A stretch of DNA of 10,058 nucleotides, taken from contig JAEWGD010000013.1 in the NCBI GenBank assembly GCA_023388515.1, positions 1 through 10,058 on the forward strand, in the 5' to 3' direction. A program made the position numbers and the translations under genes. Shown in pieces: positions 1-6,489 of the stretch. The notes below the pieces were generated by a model that searched no databases, was not told the DNA's origin, and was given only the letters and a program-made list of their open reading frames with translations. How positions within the stretch are numbered: position 1 is the first letter of the stretch; the number at the start of each line of letters is the position of its first letter. The DNA is from Bacillota bacterium. GTDB taxonomy: Bacteria > Bacillota > Clostridia > Oscillospirales > Ruminococcaceae.

Positions 1-85
1 ATGGACGGTGATCCCCATTTTTATTTCATTTTCCCGCTGTTTTCAAGATCCTTTGCGTAATTGTTGCTTTCATTAAAAATTCAAA

Positions 86-115
86 CCCGATTTCAATGGC
101 GAAATCGGGGTTTTT
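86..115 (+). terminator. Rho-independent terminator
   Basis: A perfect 9-bp stem (CCCGATTTC at 86-94 with GAAATCGGG at 101-109) encloses a 6-base loop and is followed by G and five T residues at 111-115. It fits the end of a plus-strand transcript entering from the left of the window. The minus-strand side is also T-rich (complement of 74-85), so it could work weakly in both directions. Confidence 0.75.
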
Positions 116-198
116 CTACGGTCTGAGATATATAATATTCATTATATATCATTTGTTTACATTTTTCAAGTAATTTTTTAAAAAGTTTAAGTTTTTAC

Positions 199-282
199 GA
201 AACAGAGTGGACTGGGCTTAATTTGGATGAATGTTTAAATGTGGCATGGGAAGCAAAAAAAGAGGAGAAATTAATTTTATAA
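199..282 (+). pseudogene. Possible 3' gene remnant (unidentified)
   Basis: An open stretch ending in TAA at 280-282 reads ETEWTGLNLDECLNVAWEAK and then KEEKLIL. It has no usable start codon: the frame is open only back to a stop at 133-135, and the bases before 199 look like non-coding AT-rich DNA. The composition (a Trp, an L-D-E-C-L run, A-W-E-A-K) looks like an amphipathic C-terminal helix of a real protein. It faintly recalls the tail of MazG-like nucleotide pyrophosphohydrolases, but this is only an impression. A good hairpin terminator follows 37 bases later on the same strand, as expected if this were the last piece of a deleted gene. It could also be a chance reading frame. Confidence 0.3.
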
Positions 283-319
283 TCGGAACAACTTAATACA
301 AAGCTTTATGAATTGCTTT

Positions 320-353
320 CCTCCGTATCTGCAAAAAGTGATACGGAGGTTTT
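320..353 (+). terminator. Rho-independent terminator
   Basis: A perfect 10-bp stem (CCTCCGTATC at 320-329, GATACGGAGG at 340-349) with a 10-base loop is followed by TTTT at 350-353. The minus-strand side lacks a T run, so it acts on plus-strand transcription. It lies just after the remnant reading frame ending at 282 and was probably that gene's terminator. Confidence 0.7.
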
Positions 354-375
354 GCTGTGATTTATTGCCCATATC

Positions 376-425
376 AAAAACGCCAATAGCCCCCTGTTTC
401 AATATCATGAAACAGGGGGCTATTG
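376..425 (-). terminator. rpsT terminator
   Basis: A perfect 17-bp inverted repeat (384-400 with 409-425) encloses an 8-base loop and contains a CCCCC/GGGGG core. On the minus strand the stem is followed by GCG and then five T residues (complement of A376-A380). It lies 55 bases past the rpsT stop codon, which makes it the natural end of the rpsT transcript. The plus-strand side has no T run. Confidence 0.8.
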
Positions 426-480
426 ATAGGATAAGAACACACAAATGTATGTTCTTATATTGCAAACCAAAATCTATTAA

Positions 481-741
481 TTAAACTGGTGCGTTTAATT
501 TTTTAGAAAGCTGTGACTTCTTTCTTGCAGCACAGTTTTTGTGCATCAATCCATGAGCAGCAGCTTGATCAATTTTCTTTATAGCAAGCTTTATAACAGC
601 TTCCTTTTCAGAATCACTGTTAGCAACTGCAAGATCAGCCTGCTTCAAAACAGTTTTAAGATAAGTTTTTCTTGACTTATTTGCCAAAGCCTTAGTCTTA
701 TTAACCTTAACTCTTTTCTTAGCTGATTTAATATTTGCCAT
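481..741 (-). CDS. rpsT: 30S ribosomal protein S20
   Basis: Small-subunit ribosomal protein S20 binds 16S rRNA early in 30S assembly. The 86-residue product begins MANIKSAKKRVKVNKTKALA, the family signature, and is lysine/alanine-rich throughout, as expected of the three-helix S20 fold. The tail around residues 59-80 (QAAAHGLMHKN, ARKKSQLSKK) also matches the family. Length is normal (about 85-90). The same frame is open 53 codons further upstream, but the ATG at 739-741 is the true start: GGGAGG (751-756 on the minus strand) lies 9 bases before it, and the family begins exactly here. The gene is monocistronic and divergent from gpr, with its own terminator at 376-425. No strong promoter is obvious; a TATTAT-like -10 near 832-838 is possible. 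A cluster of inverted half-sites lies in the upstream region. Confidence 0.97.
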   Translation of the reverse strand: MANIKSAKKRVKVNKTKALANKSRKTYLKTVLKQADLAVANSDSEKEAVIKLAIKKIDQAAAHGLMHKNCAARKKSQLSKKLNAPV

Positions 742-848
742 TTCTAGACACCTCCCTATTAAAAAATACAGGTTAAATTTTACATAAATATCATGGACAC
801 CGTTTCCAATAATAATCATGTTAAACAAGCATAATATAAAAACAAAAG

Positions 849-868
849 CACTTAAAAGTGTGACACTT
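849..868. promoter_or_regulatory. Inverted half-site cluster upstream of rpsT
   Basis: Three alternating 5-bp half-sites occur in 20 bases: CACTT (849-853), AAGTG (856-860), CACTT (864-868). They form two overlapping palindromes, CACTTAAAAGTG and AAGTGTGACACTT. The cluster lies about 110 bases upstream of the rpsT start, next to a TATATTAT-like sequence that may be the rpsT -10 region. It could be an operator or a stem in the rpsT leader; no specific regulator is recognised. Confidence 0.3.
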
Positions 869-905
869 CTATTTTTATCACAGGTGTAATGATCACCCAT
901 GTTTT

Positions 906-926
906 TAGTATAGAAAACCTATACTA
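906..926. repeat. Perfect 8-bp inverted repeat
   Basis: TAGTATAG (906-913) and CTATACTA (919-926) form a perfect 8-bp stem around a 5-base loop, midway between divergent rpsT and gpr. There is no T run on either side, so it is not a typical terminator. It may be an operator-like site or a chance AT-rich hairpin. Confidence 0.3.
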
Positions 927-992
927 CAAGCCTATCTAACATTTTAGCATTTTTATTACAAAATTGCAATAGTAATTTTAAAATAATATCAC

Positions 993-1022
993 GAATTTTT
1001 TCATCGTTTTTTGTGCATACTG
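993..1022 (+). promoter_or_regulatory. Candidate sporulation (sigma-G/F-like) promoter of gpr
   Basis: GAATT at 993-997 and CATACTG at 1016-1022 are separated by 18 bases. This is close to the forespore sigma-G pattern known from Bacillus subtilis (about GAATA, 17-18 bases, CATACTA), with one mismatch in each box. Transcription would begin near 1029, just before the AGGGGAG ribosome site at 1031-1037. gpr is a known sigma-F/sigma-G regulon member in Bacillus, and no TTGACA-type promoter is seen here. The assignment is by pattern only. Confidence 0.45.
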
Positions 1023-1044
1023 ATTGAAAAAGGGGAGATTTACT

Positions 1045-1890
1045 ATGAATATAAGAACAGACCTTGCCTTAGAGGGCATTTCGTCAGCAAAAGTCCACGA
1101 GGGAATTTCACAGACTAAGAGAGGAAAAGCCTTTAAAATTACTGAAATATGCATAAAAGAAGATGTACATGGCGAGTCAATCGGTAAGAAAAAAGGTAAA
1201 TATATCACGCTTGAGGGGGAGGCACTCAGTAGATTTTCTGATAATTATAAGGAAATGACGCTAGAGTTTGCAGATGAGCTAAAGGAACTTCTTCCAGAGG
1301 GGCAAATTCTTGTGGTAGGACTTGGAAACAATGATATTACACCCGACGCACTTGGCCCACAGGTATCTGCACAAATTCTTGCAACAAGGCATTTGCGTGA
1401 GGAACTTTCCGATGAGGACGAGTTTCTTGCAAGTTTGCGACAAGTAAGCGTTATGGCAGCGGGCGTTTTGGGACAGACGGGTATCGAAACTGCTGAAATT
1501 GTTAAAGCATTAAGTGATAAAATTACTCCTAAGGCAATTGTTGTAATAGATGCTCTTGCTTGTTCGGACATAAAACGTCTTGGAACAACAATTCAGCTTT
1601 CAGATTCTGGAATATCGCCTGGAAGTGGTGTTCAGAATAAACGCAAGGAGCTTTCACTTCAAACGCTTGGAATTCCAGTAATCGCCATAGGAGTGCCTAC
1701 CGTTGTTGATATGCATACGATAGTTGAGGGACTTACAGGGTATGCTGTCAACGAGAAAATGCCGAACATGATGGTTACACCACGAGATGTGGACAAGCTG
1801 ATTGAACGTGCTGCAAGGCTGATTTCATGTGGAATTAATCTTGCCTTGCACCCTGAAATGACATTCGAGGACGTTGAAAGTCTTGGGTAA
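1045..1890 (+). CDS. gpr: Germination protease GPR (spore protease)
   Basis: GPR is the aspartic-type endopeptidase that starts degradation of the DNA-binding small acid-soluble spore proteins at germination. It is made as a zymogen in the forespore. The 281-residue product carries the N-terminal RTDLA motif (residues 4-8), VGLGNNDITPDALGP with Asp101, and VVIDALA with Asp169. These are the two conserved Asp regions needed for catalysis in Bacillus GPR. They are followed by TTIQLSDSGISPGSGVQNKR, PVIAIGVPTVVD and a C-terminal NMMVTPRDVD segment. A TTG 21 bases upstream (1024) is in frame, but the ATG at 1045 has AGGGGAG seven bases before it, and a start at 1024 would lie before the likely transcription start. 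Compared with the roughly 370-residue Bacillus enzyme it lacks the N-terminal propeptide and a stretch of about 40 residues before NMMVTP. It is divergent from rpsT and convergent with the clostripain-like gene. Confidence 0.95.
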   Translation: MNIRTDLALEGISSAKVHEGISQTKRGKAFKITEICIKEDVHGESIGKKKGKYITLEGEALSRFSDNYKEMTLEFADELKELLPEGQILVVGLGNNDITPDALGPQVSAQILATRHLREELSDEDEFLASLRQVSVMAAGVLGQTGIETAEIVKALSDKITPKAIVVIDALACSDIKRLGTTIQLSDSGISPGSGVQNKRKELSLQTLGIPVIAIGVPTVVDMHTIVEGLTGYAVNEKMPNMMVTPRDVDKLIERAARLISCGINLALHPEMTFEDVESLG

Positions 1891-1913
1891 GAACTACTGC
1901 GGCGGATTATAAT

Positions 1914-2013
1914 GTGGCTTTGCCCCAAACCCTACCAGAGCGAATAAACCCCTCTATTATAATGAGTTAACGAAGGAATGATATCCCTTTGTTAGAGGTT
2001 TGTGGGCAAGCCA
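1914..2013. repeat. Imperfect inverted-repeat element of about 100 bp (MITE/REP-like or structured terminator)
   Basis: The outer arms are GTGGCTTTGCCC (1914-1925) and GGGCAAGCCAC (2003-2013), pairing with a single-base bulge. The match continues inward with CAAACC against GGTTTG after one more indel, giving terminal inverted repeats of roughly 20 bases. Inside are a second pair, AAACCCCTCTA (1947-1957) with TAGAGGTTT (1993-2001), and an inner stem, TAACGAAGG (1968-1976) with CCTTTGTTA (1986-1994). The right end is followed by TTCTTTTG, so it may also terminate gpr. The opening GGCTTTGCCCCAAACCC resembles dispersed extragenic repeats seen in many bacterial genomes. No clear target-site duplication is visible. 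Confidence 0.5.
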
Positions 2014-2035
2014 CTTCTTTTGTCCATCTAGGCAT

Positions 2036-4117
2036 TTAGCTACAAAAAGTTACAGGCTCTGTCCAGTAGTAATTTTGGAAAATATCCGTTAGCATATAGT
2101 AAATCAAACAATCTCCCTCACCGACATCTTCATACGAAAAAGCAAGCTCACCATCTACTATTAATTCATCGCCATAAGGATAATAATCTACATAATCACC
2201 ATCATATGTGTAGTAATCGCAGTAAACCTGTATTACATCTCCAGTTTGAAGTTCAGTTATACCTTTTTGCTGAACGCCATTTTCATACTCATATCTTACA
2301 CCGAGAACAGCACCCTCCCAGTTGTTGCTTTCATCAAAACGAATTACAATCTCTCCAAAAGTATCGTTTATCGTTGCACAAACAACGCCCTCAGTATAAT
2401 TCTCATTACTTTCAGTGAGCCAGTATGGAACACATAAGCCGTCAAGAGCAATCCAATAATTATCAAAGGTTATCATAAGGTCGCCGTCATCATCAAAGGT
2501 GTAGAAATTATCCGAACCCAAATCAATATACCCCTCACCATCATCATACATTAACTGACATTCAACCTCTACTATTGACTCCCAGTCCTCATCGCTAAGT
2601 GAAAGTGCATAATATGGCTCGTCGAATTCATCATATTTTTCAATAACTTCAAGTTCATCTGAGTCAAAATAATAATCATCATAATATTCGGAGCTATCAT
2701 CGGCAAAATCTGAATCAAACCAGCCAAAATCGTCCCATTCGCTATAATCAGCAGAGTAGTCATAATCATCGTCACTTAATGAATCGAATATACTATTTTC
2801 CTCAAGGTTGCCCTGTCCTCCCGCAAGAATATTAGCAAAATTTCTTAGAAAAGTATCGTATTCATCACCAATACCGATATTTTCATATACAGAAAGTATG
2901 GTTTGAAATTGTGACATATCATTATATGGGAAATAAATCGTTAGTCCGTTTGCGTCAGAAACCGATTTTGAGTTATTCTTATATTTAATACAGTTATTGA
3001 GTGCGGAAATAAGATTGTCGGATTCCTCAATATCGAAGTTTTCAGCAAGATGTATAAGGTCGACAGTATCAAGATCCTCACCACCGAAATCCTTAGTATT
3101 TTTACGTTTCTTAGAGATATATGCAAAATTATTATTATTCATAATTTCAAAGTTTGCACTATTCATAAACTCACAAAGCACAGTATAAACATCACCCATT
3201 TCAGTGAGGTCAATAATGCTCAAGGTAGTATCAGCTTCTGGATCCTCCTCATAGCAAATCTGAACAAAATCATCTATAATTCGCTCTCCTATTTCAATTG
3301 TATCAATAGAAGAATCTTCAACAATTTCATTAATCCAGTTTGTATAAAACCAGCCATAGCCAGGTTCAAGTTCTTCAGATGCGATAAGGTAATCGGCATG
3401 AGCACTTAGCATTAAAGCTGTTTCAATCGTTGCCATCAAGCAAGCGTCAAAGCCAATAAAGTCGAAAGAAGTGCCAGCACTATCAAGTGCATAATTAATT
3501 TCATCAAGTTGCATAGCGTCAGATTCATAGTTTTCATCATAACCATAGCCACCGACTGCTCCACCACCATGATTCCATAATATTAACGCATTACGATTGG
3601 CATCATAATTATCAGAGCAATATGTGATAAAATCAGAAAGGGTATCGGGATCTGTCATATCCTGTTGCCCAATATCATCAAGTAAAACTAATTCTTCATC
3701 TACAATCTGGTATCGTTGAACACTTTCATTGCTTATAACAGAATTTTGCCATTCCAACGCACCACCTGTTTGCAATATAATATTTACTTTTTCACTAGAG
3801 CCTGCTGAACACATTTCAATGATATCATTAGTTGCAGCACCGTATTCACTTTCAAGGTCTGATGCACATATATAAATCATTATCGTGAAAATATCTTTAC
3901 CATTTCCTATTATTTTAGTCTTTTTGGAGTTTTGAAATGCTCCTACTTGAACAGTATCCTCTGAACTTAAATCCTCCTCACTGCTGCTGTCACTACTTAA
4001 CTCAGGAAATAGTTCTGTTTTCTTGGATTTTCTAGGGGAATCATCAAAACAGCCACAAAAAACTGTGAGTGTGACTATAAAAGCGATTAGTATTGAAATC
4101 TTAGATTTTTTTGTCAT
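2036..4117 (-). CDS. Clostripain-family (peptidase C11) cysteine protease, lipoprotein
   Basis: A 693-residue protein, predicted to be exported and lipid-anchored. Residues 1-23 form a basic, hydrophobic signal ending in VFCGC, so Cys23 is the likely lipidated residue. A Ser/Glu-rich linker (about 24-65) follows. The C11 peptidase domain spans about 75-430: LILWNHGGGAVGG carries the catalytic His183, FDFIGFDACLMA the catalytic Cys226, and ASEELEPGYGW is a further family motif. Clostripain-type enzymes usually cleave after Arg/Lys; the target here is unknown. Residues about 440-560 are extremely rich in Asp, Glu, Tyr, Trp and Phe with almost no Lys/Arg, and the last 130 residues look like a beta-rich domain. 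The ATG at 4115-4117 has GGAGGG (4124-4129) six bases before it. A strong promoter lies directly upstream and the gene is monocistronic. Family assignment is firm; specificity is not. Confidence 0.9.
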   Translation of the reverse strand: MTKKSKISILIAFIVTLTVFCGCFDDSPRKSKKTELFPELSSDSSSEEDLSSEDTVQVGAFQNSKKTKIIGNGKDIFTIMIYICASDLESEYGAATNDIIEMCSAGSSEKVNIILQTGGALEWQNSVISNESVQRYQIVDEELVLLDDIGQQDMTDPDTLSDFITYCSDNYDANRNALILWNHGGGAVGGYGYDENYESDAMQLDEINYALDSAGTSFDFIGFDACLMATIETALMLSAHADYLIASEELEPGYGWFYTNWINEIVEDSSIDTIEIGERIIDDFVQICYEEDPEADTTLSIIDLTEMGDVYTVLCEFMNSANFEIMNNNNFAYISKKRKNTKDFGGEDLDTVDLIHLAENFDIEESDNLISALNNCIKYKNNSKSVSDANGLTIYFPYNDMSQFQTILSVYENIGIGDEYDTFLRNFANILAGGQGNLEENSIFDSLSDDDYDYSADYSEWDDFGWFDSDFADDSSEYYDDYYFDSDELEVIEKYDEFDEPYYALSLSDEDWESIVEVECQLMYDDGEGYIDLGSDNFYTFDDDGDLMITFDNYWIALDGLCVPYWLTESNENYTEGVVCATINDTFGEIVIRFDESNNWEGAVLGVRYEYENGVQQKGITELQTGDVIQVYCDYYTYDGDYVDYYPYGDELIVDGELAFSYEDVGEGDCLIYYMLTDIFQNYYWTEPVTFCS

Positions 4118-4151
4118 CTTTATCCCTCCAACTGTATATTATTTCATAATA

Positions 4152-4180
4152 ATGATATCACTGTACAAAGCTAATGTCAA
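4152..4180 (-). promoter_or_regulatory. Sigma-A promoter of the clostripain-like gene
   Basis: On the minus strand TTGACA (4175-4180) and TATCAT (4152-4157) are separated by exactly 17 bases: a perfect -35 and a 5/6 -10. The predicted transcript starts near 4145, leaving a leader of about 28 bases before the ATG. Confidence 0.75.
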
Positions 4181-4223
4181 TGAATTTTGTGTGTATATTC
4201 AGTAAAAATTTACATAAATTTAA

Positions 4224-4252
4224 TTGACTATTTATATATATAGCAGTATAAT
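4224..4252 (+). promoter_or_regulatory. Sigma-A promoter of ppk1
   Basis: TTGACT (4224-4229) and a perfect TATAAT (4247-4252) are separated by 17 bases. The predicted start near 4259 leaves a leader of about 50 bases. It is back-to-back with the promoter of the divergent protease gene, only 43 bases apart, so a regulator bound between them could affect both. Confidence 0.8.
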
Positions 4253-4309
4253 TAAATTAATTAAAATAAAATAAGATAATGCTTAATTATAATGTTAAGG
4301 AGTATTATT

Positions 4310-6430
4310 ATGGGGAAGAAAATATATGATAACCGTGAACTGTCTTGGCTTAAATTTAATGAGCGAGTGCTAGAGGAAGCTGAGGATAAAACTGTTCCTC
4401 TACTTGAAAGGCTTACGTTTGCTACCATTTTTCAAACTAATCTTGATGAGTTTTTTATGGTTAGGGTTGGCTCTATATTTGACCAAATGATTGTTGATAA
4501 GGACTATACAGAGAACAAAACTAAGATGACAAGTCAGCAACAGCTTGATGTGATATTTAAAAAGGTTCGTGAGATTGAGCCACAAAAGGATATGGCATAC
4601 AATAATATCATGCATGAACTTGGTAAACAGGGTATAGAACAGGTTAAATTTGAAAATGCAACTGATAAGGAAAAGGACTTTTTAGAGTTATATTTCAAGA
4701 GGGAAATACGTCCACTTATTGTTCCACTTGTGCTAGATAAACGCAACCCATTTCCGTTTTTGGCTAATAAGGAAATTTATGCAATTGTTCATCTTGAGGG
4801 GAAATCCAGCGTAAAGCTTGGTATAATCCCAATTGATAGCTCATTTGAAAGAATGATTCCACTGGGGAATGATGGCTTGAGGTTTATGCTGATTGAGGAT
4901 TTGATTTTACATTTTGCATCAAGCGTTTTCAAGAACTATAAGACGGTTGATAAGGTACTTATTCGTATAACAAGAAATGCTGATATTACCGTTGAGGAGG
5001 CTCTTTTCGACCAAGAGGTTGACTTTAGAGATGTTATGGAGGAGCTTATTAAGAAAAGGAAAAAGCTTGCACCTGTAAGGATACAGCTTTCAAATAAATT
5101 CAGCCAATCATCTTTGGAATATCTATGCAAAAAGCTTAATTTAGGTGAGAATCAAATTTATTATGCCAATGCACCACTTGATTTAACATTTACCTTTAAG
5201 CTTGCTGATTTATCGGAGAATGAAAAGCTAAGATATGGAAAGCTTGTACCACAAAAGCCGACTTGTGTTGCATTGACAAGACCGATGATAACACAGATTA
5301 AGACAAGGGATTTAATGCTTAGTTTTCCGTATGAAAGCATTAAGCCTTTTATTCGATTACTTAATGAGGCATCAGTTGATAAGAATGTTGTGTCAATTAA
5401 AATCACGCTTTATCGCCTTGCTAGGAATAGTCAGGTTATTGAGGCGTTGGTTAATGCTGCTGAAAATGGAAAGAAAGTGCTTGTACTTGTTGAACTTAGG
5501 GCAAGGTTTGATGAGGAGAATAATATTGGTTGGTCAAAGCGTTTACAACGTGCAGGCTGTACTGTAATATATGGCCCACAGGACTTAAAGGTTCACTCAA
5601 AGCTTTTGCTTATTACAAGAAAAGTAGCTGATAAGGTGGAGTATATAACGCAGATAGGCACGGGCAACTATAATGAAAAAACAGCCACGCTTTATACAGA
5701 CCTTTCGCTTATGACAGCAAATTCTCAAATTGGTATTGAGGCTGGTAAGGTTTTTGACGCACTTTCAATTGGTACGCTTGTTGAACAATCCGAAAATCTG
5801 CTTGTAGCACCACTTTGCCTACAAAATCGTGTGCTTGAAATGATTGGTGATGAAATCAACCTTGCAAAAGAGGGGAAGCCTGCTTATATTGGGCTGAAAC
5901 TTAATTCGCTAACTGATAAGGTTATAATAGATAAGCTGATTGAGGCATCACAATCGGGTGTTAAGGTTGAGCTTTTGGTGAGGGGGATATGCTGTTTAAT
6001 TGCTGGTGTTAAGGATTATACTGAAAACATCACAGTTATGAGCATTGTTGGACGTTATCTTGAGCATAGTCGCCTTTATATCTTTGGCACAGAAGAGCGA
6101 CAAAAGCTTTACATTAGCTCTGCTGACTTTATGACAAGGAACACGTTAAGGCGTATTGAGGTGGCTACACCTATTCTTGATGAGAGAATACGGAAGAGAA
6201 TGTGGACTATGTTCAAGACCATGCTGTTAGATAATGTTAAGGTAAGAGTTCAAATGCCTGATGGTAAATATATCCGTCAGATTAATCCTAAAAAGTCTAG
6301 CAAGAAACTTAATTCTCAAGAATATTTCTTTGAGGAGGCTATAAAAAAGGCTGAAACGAAAGAGGTAATAGCTAAAAGGAGAAAGGCTGCAACAGTTAAT
6401 AAACCTAAAGTATCCCCAGTTAGTAAATAA
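4310..6430 (+). CDS. ppk1: Polyphosphate kinase 1
   Basis: PPK1 reversibly transfers the gamma-phosphate of ATP to a growing inorganic polyphosphate chain through a phosphohistidine intermediate. The 706-residue product shows the N-terminal helical domain (YDNRELSWLKFNERVLEEA, then FQTNLDEFFMVRVG, residues 6-54) and the head domain. Two phospholipase-D-like catalytic domains follow: DLKVHSKLLL with His429, IGTGNYNEKTATLYTD (449-464), and LEHSRLYIF with His586. His429 and His586 match E. coli His435 and His592 by position in the motifs. The ATG at 4310 is chosen over the one at 4292 because AAGGAG (4297-4302) sits seven bases before it and PPK1 proteins begin near YDNREL. After NSQEYFFEEA the protein has a Lys/Arg-rich tail of about 30 residues. 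It has its own promoter and a shared terminator with the GGDEF-EAL gene. Confidence 0.96.
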   Translation: MGKKIYDNRELSWLKFNERVLEEAEDKTVPLLERLTFATIFQTNLDEFFMVRVGSIFDQMIVDKDYTENKTKMTSQQQLDVIFKKVREIEPQKDMAYNNIMHELGKQGIEQVKFENATDKEKDFLELYFKREIRPLIVPLVLDKRNPFPFLANKEIYAIVHLEGKSSVKLGIIPIDSSFERMIPLGNDGLRFMLIEDLILHFASSVFKNYKTVDKVLIRITRNADITVEEALFDQEVDFRDVMEELIKKRKKLAPVRIQLSNKFSQSSLEYLCKKLNLGENQIYYANAPLDLTFTFKLADLSENEKLRYGKLVPQKPTCVALTRPMITQIKTRDLMLSFPYESIKPFIRLLNEASVDKNVVSIKITLYRLARNSQVIEALVNAAENGKKVLVLVELRARFDEENNIGWSKRLQRAGCTVIYGPQDLKVHSKLLLITRKVADKVEYITQIGTGNYNEKTATLYTDLSLMTANSQIGIEAGKVFDALSIGTLVEQSENLLVAPLCLQNRVLEMIGDEINLAKEGKPAYIGLKLNSLTDKVIIDKLIEASQSGVKVELLVRGICCLIAGVKDYTENITVMSIVGRYLEHSRLYIFGTEERQKLYISSADFMTRNTLRRIEVATPILDERIRKRMWTMFKTMLLDNVKVRVQMPDGKYIRQINPKKSSKKLNSQEYFFEEAIKKAETKEVIAKRRKAATVNKPKVSPVSK

Positions 6431-6446
6431 ATTAATAATATACAAA

Positions 6447-6483
6447 AAACACGCTGACTCTTAATATGAGAATCAGCGTGTTT
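6447..6483. terminator. Bidirectional terminator between ppk1 and the GGDEF-EAL gene
   Basis: An 11-bp stem (AAACACGCTGA at 6447-6457 with TCAGCGTGTTT at 6473-6483) is extended inward by CTC/GAG after a two-base bulge. On the plus strand it runs into TTTATGTTTTT; on the minus strand into a run of T (complement of A6444-A6449). It lies 16 bases after the ppk1 stop and 6 bases beyond the stop of the convergent gene, so it serves both. Confidence 0.85.
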
Positions 6484-6489
6484 ATGTTT

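Larger units (their letters stand above)
1..480. other. Intergenic stretch with remnant and terminators
   Basis: No complete gene is visible here. At the left edge two plus-strand frames are open to the window start. One ends in TAA at 58-60 and the other in TAA at 74-76, so the tail of an upstream gene may be present, but neither 19-24 residue tail is recognisable. The rest holds three hairpin terminators (86-115, 320-353, 376-425) and a short protein-like remnant (199-282), each listed separately. The remainder is AT-rich sequence in which I see nothing specific. Confidence 0.6.

Noticed and set aside
1..76. Minus-strand frame ending near 22 that reads like a protein tail (ESNNYAKDLENSGKMK)
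   Set aside because: It has a stop 19 codons upstream, no start codon and no ribosome site, and sits next to a terminator; it is too short to call.
742..900. N-terminal extension of S20 (53 extra codons in frame)
   Set aside because: S20 proteins start at MANIKS, and a good GGGAGG ribosome site lies before that ATG; the extension is untranslated upstream sequence.
1024..1044. TTG start for gpr, seven codons upstream
   Set aside because: It has no ribosome site, and it would lie before the predicted transcription start; the ATG at 1045 has AGGGGAG at ideal spacing.
3050..3409. 119-codon plus-strand frame opposite the protease gene
   Set aside because: It is an antisense shadow of a clear protease domain, has no recognisable motif and no ribosome site.
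4292..4309. ATG at 4292 as the ppk1 start
   Set aside because: The ribosome site AAGGAG lies inside this stretch and serves the ATG at 4310.
4118..4309. Possible riboswitch or small RNA between the divergent protease and ppk1 genes
   Set aside because: The stretch is fully accounted for by two promoters and short leaders; I see no stable stem or known aptamer motif.
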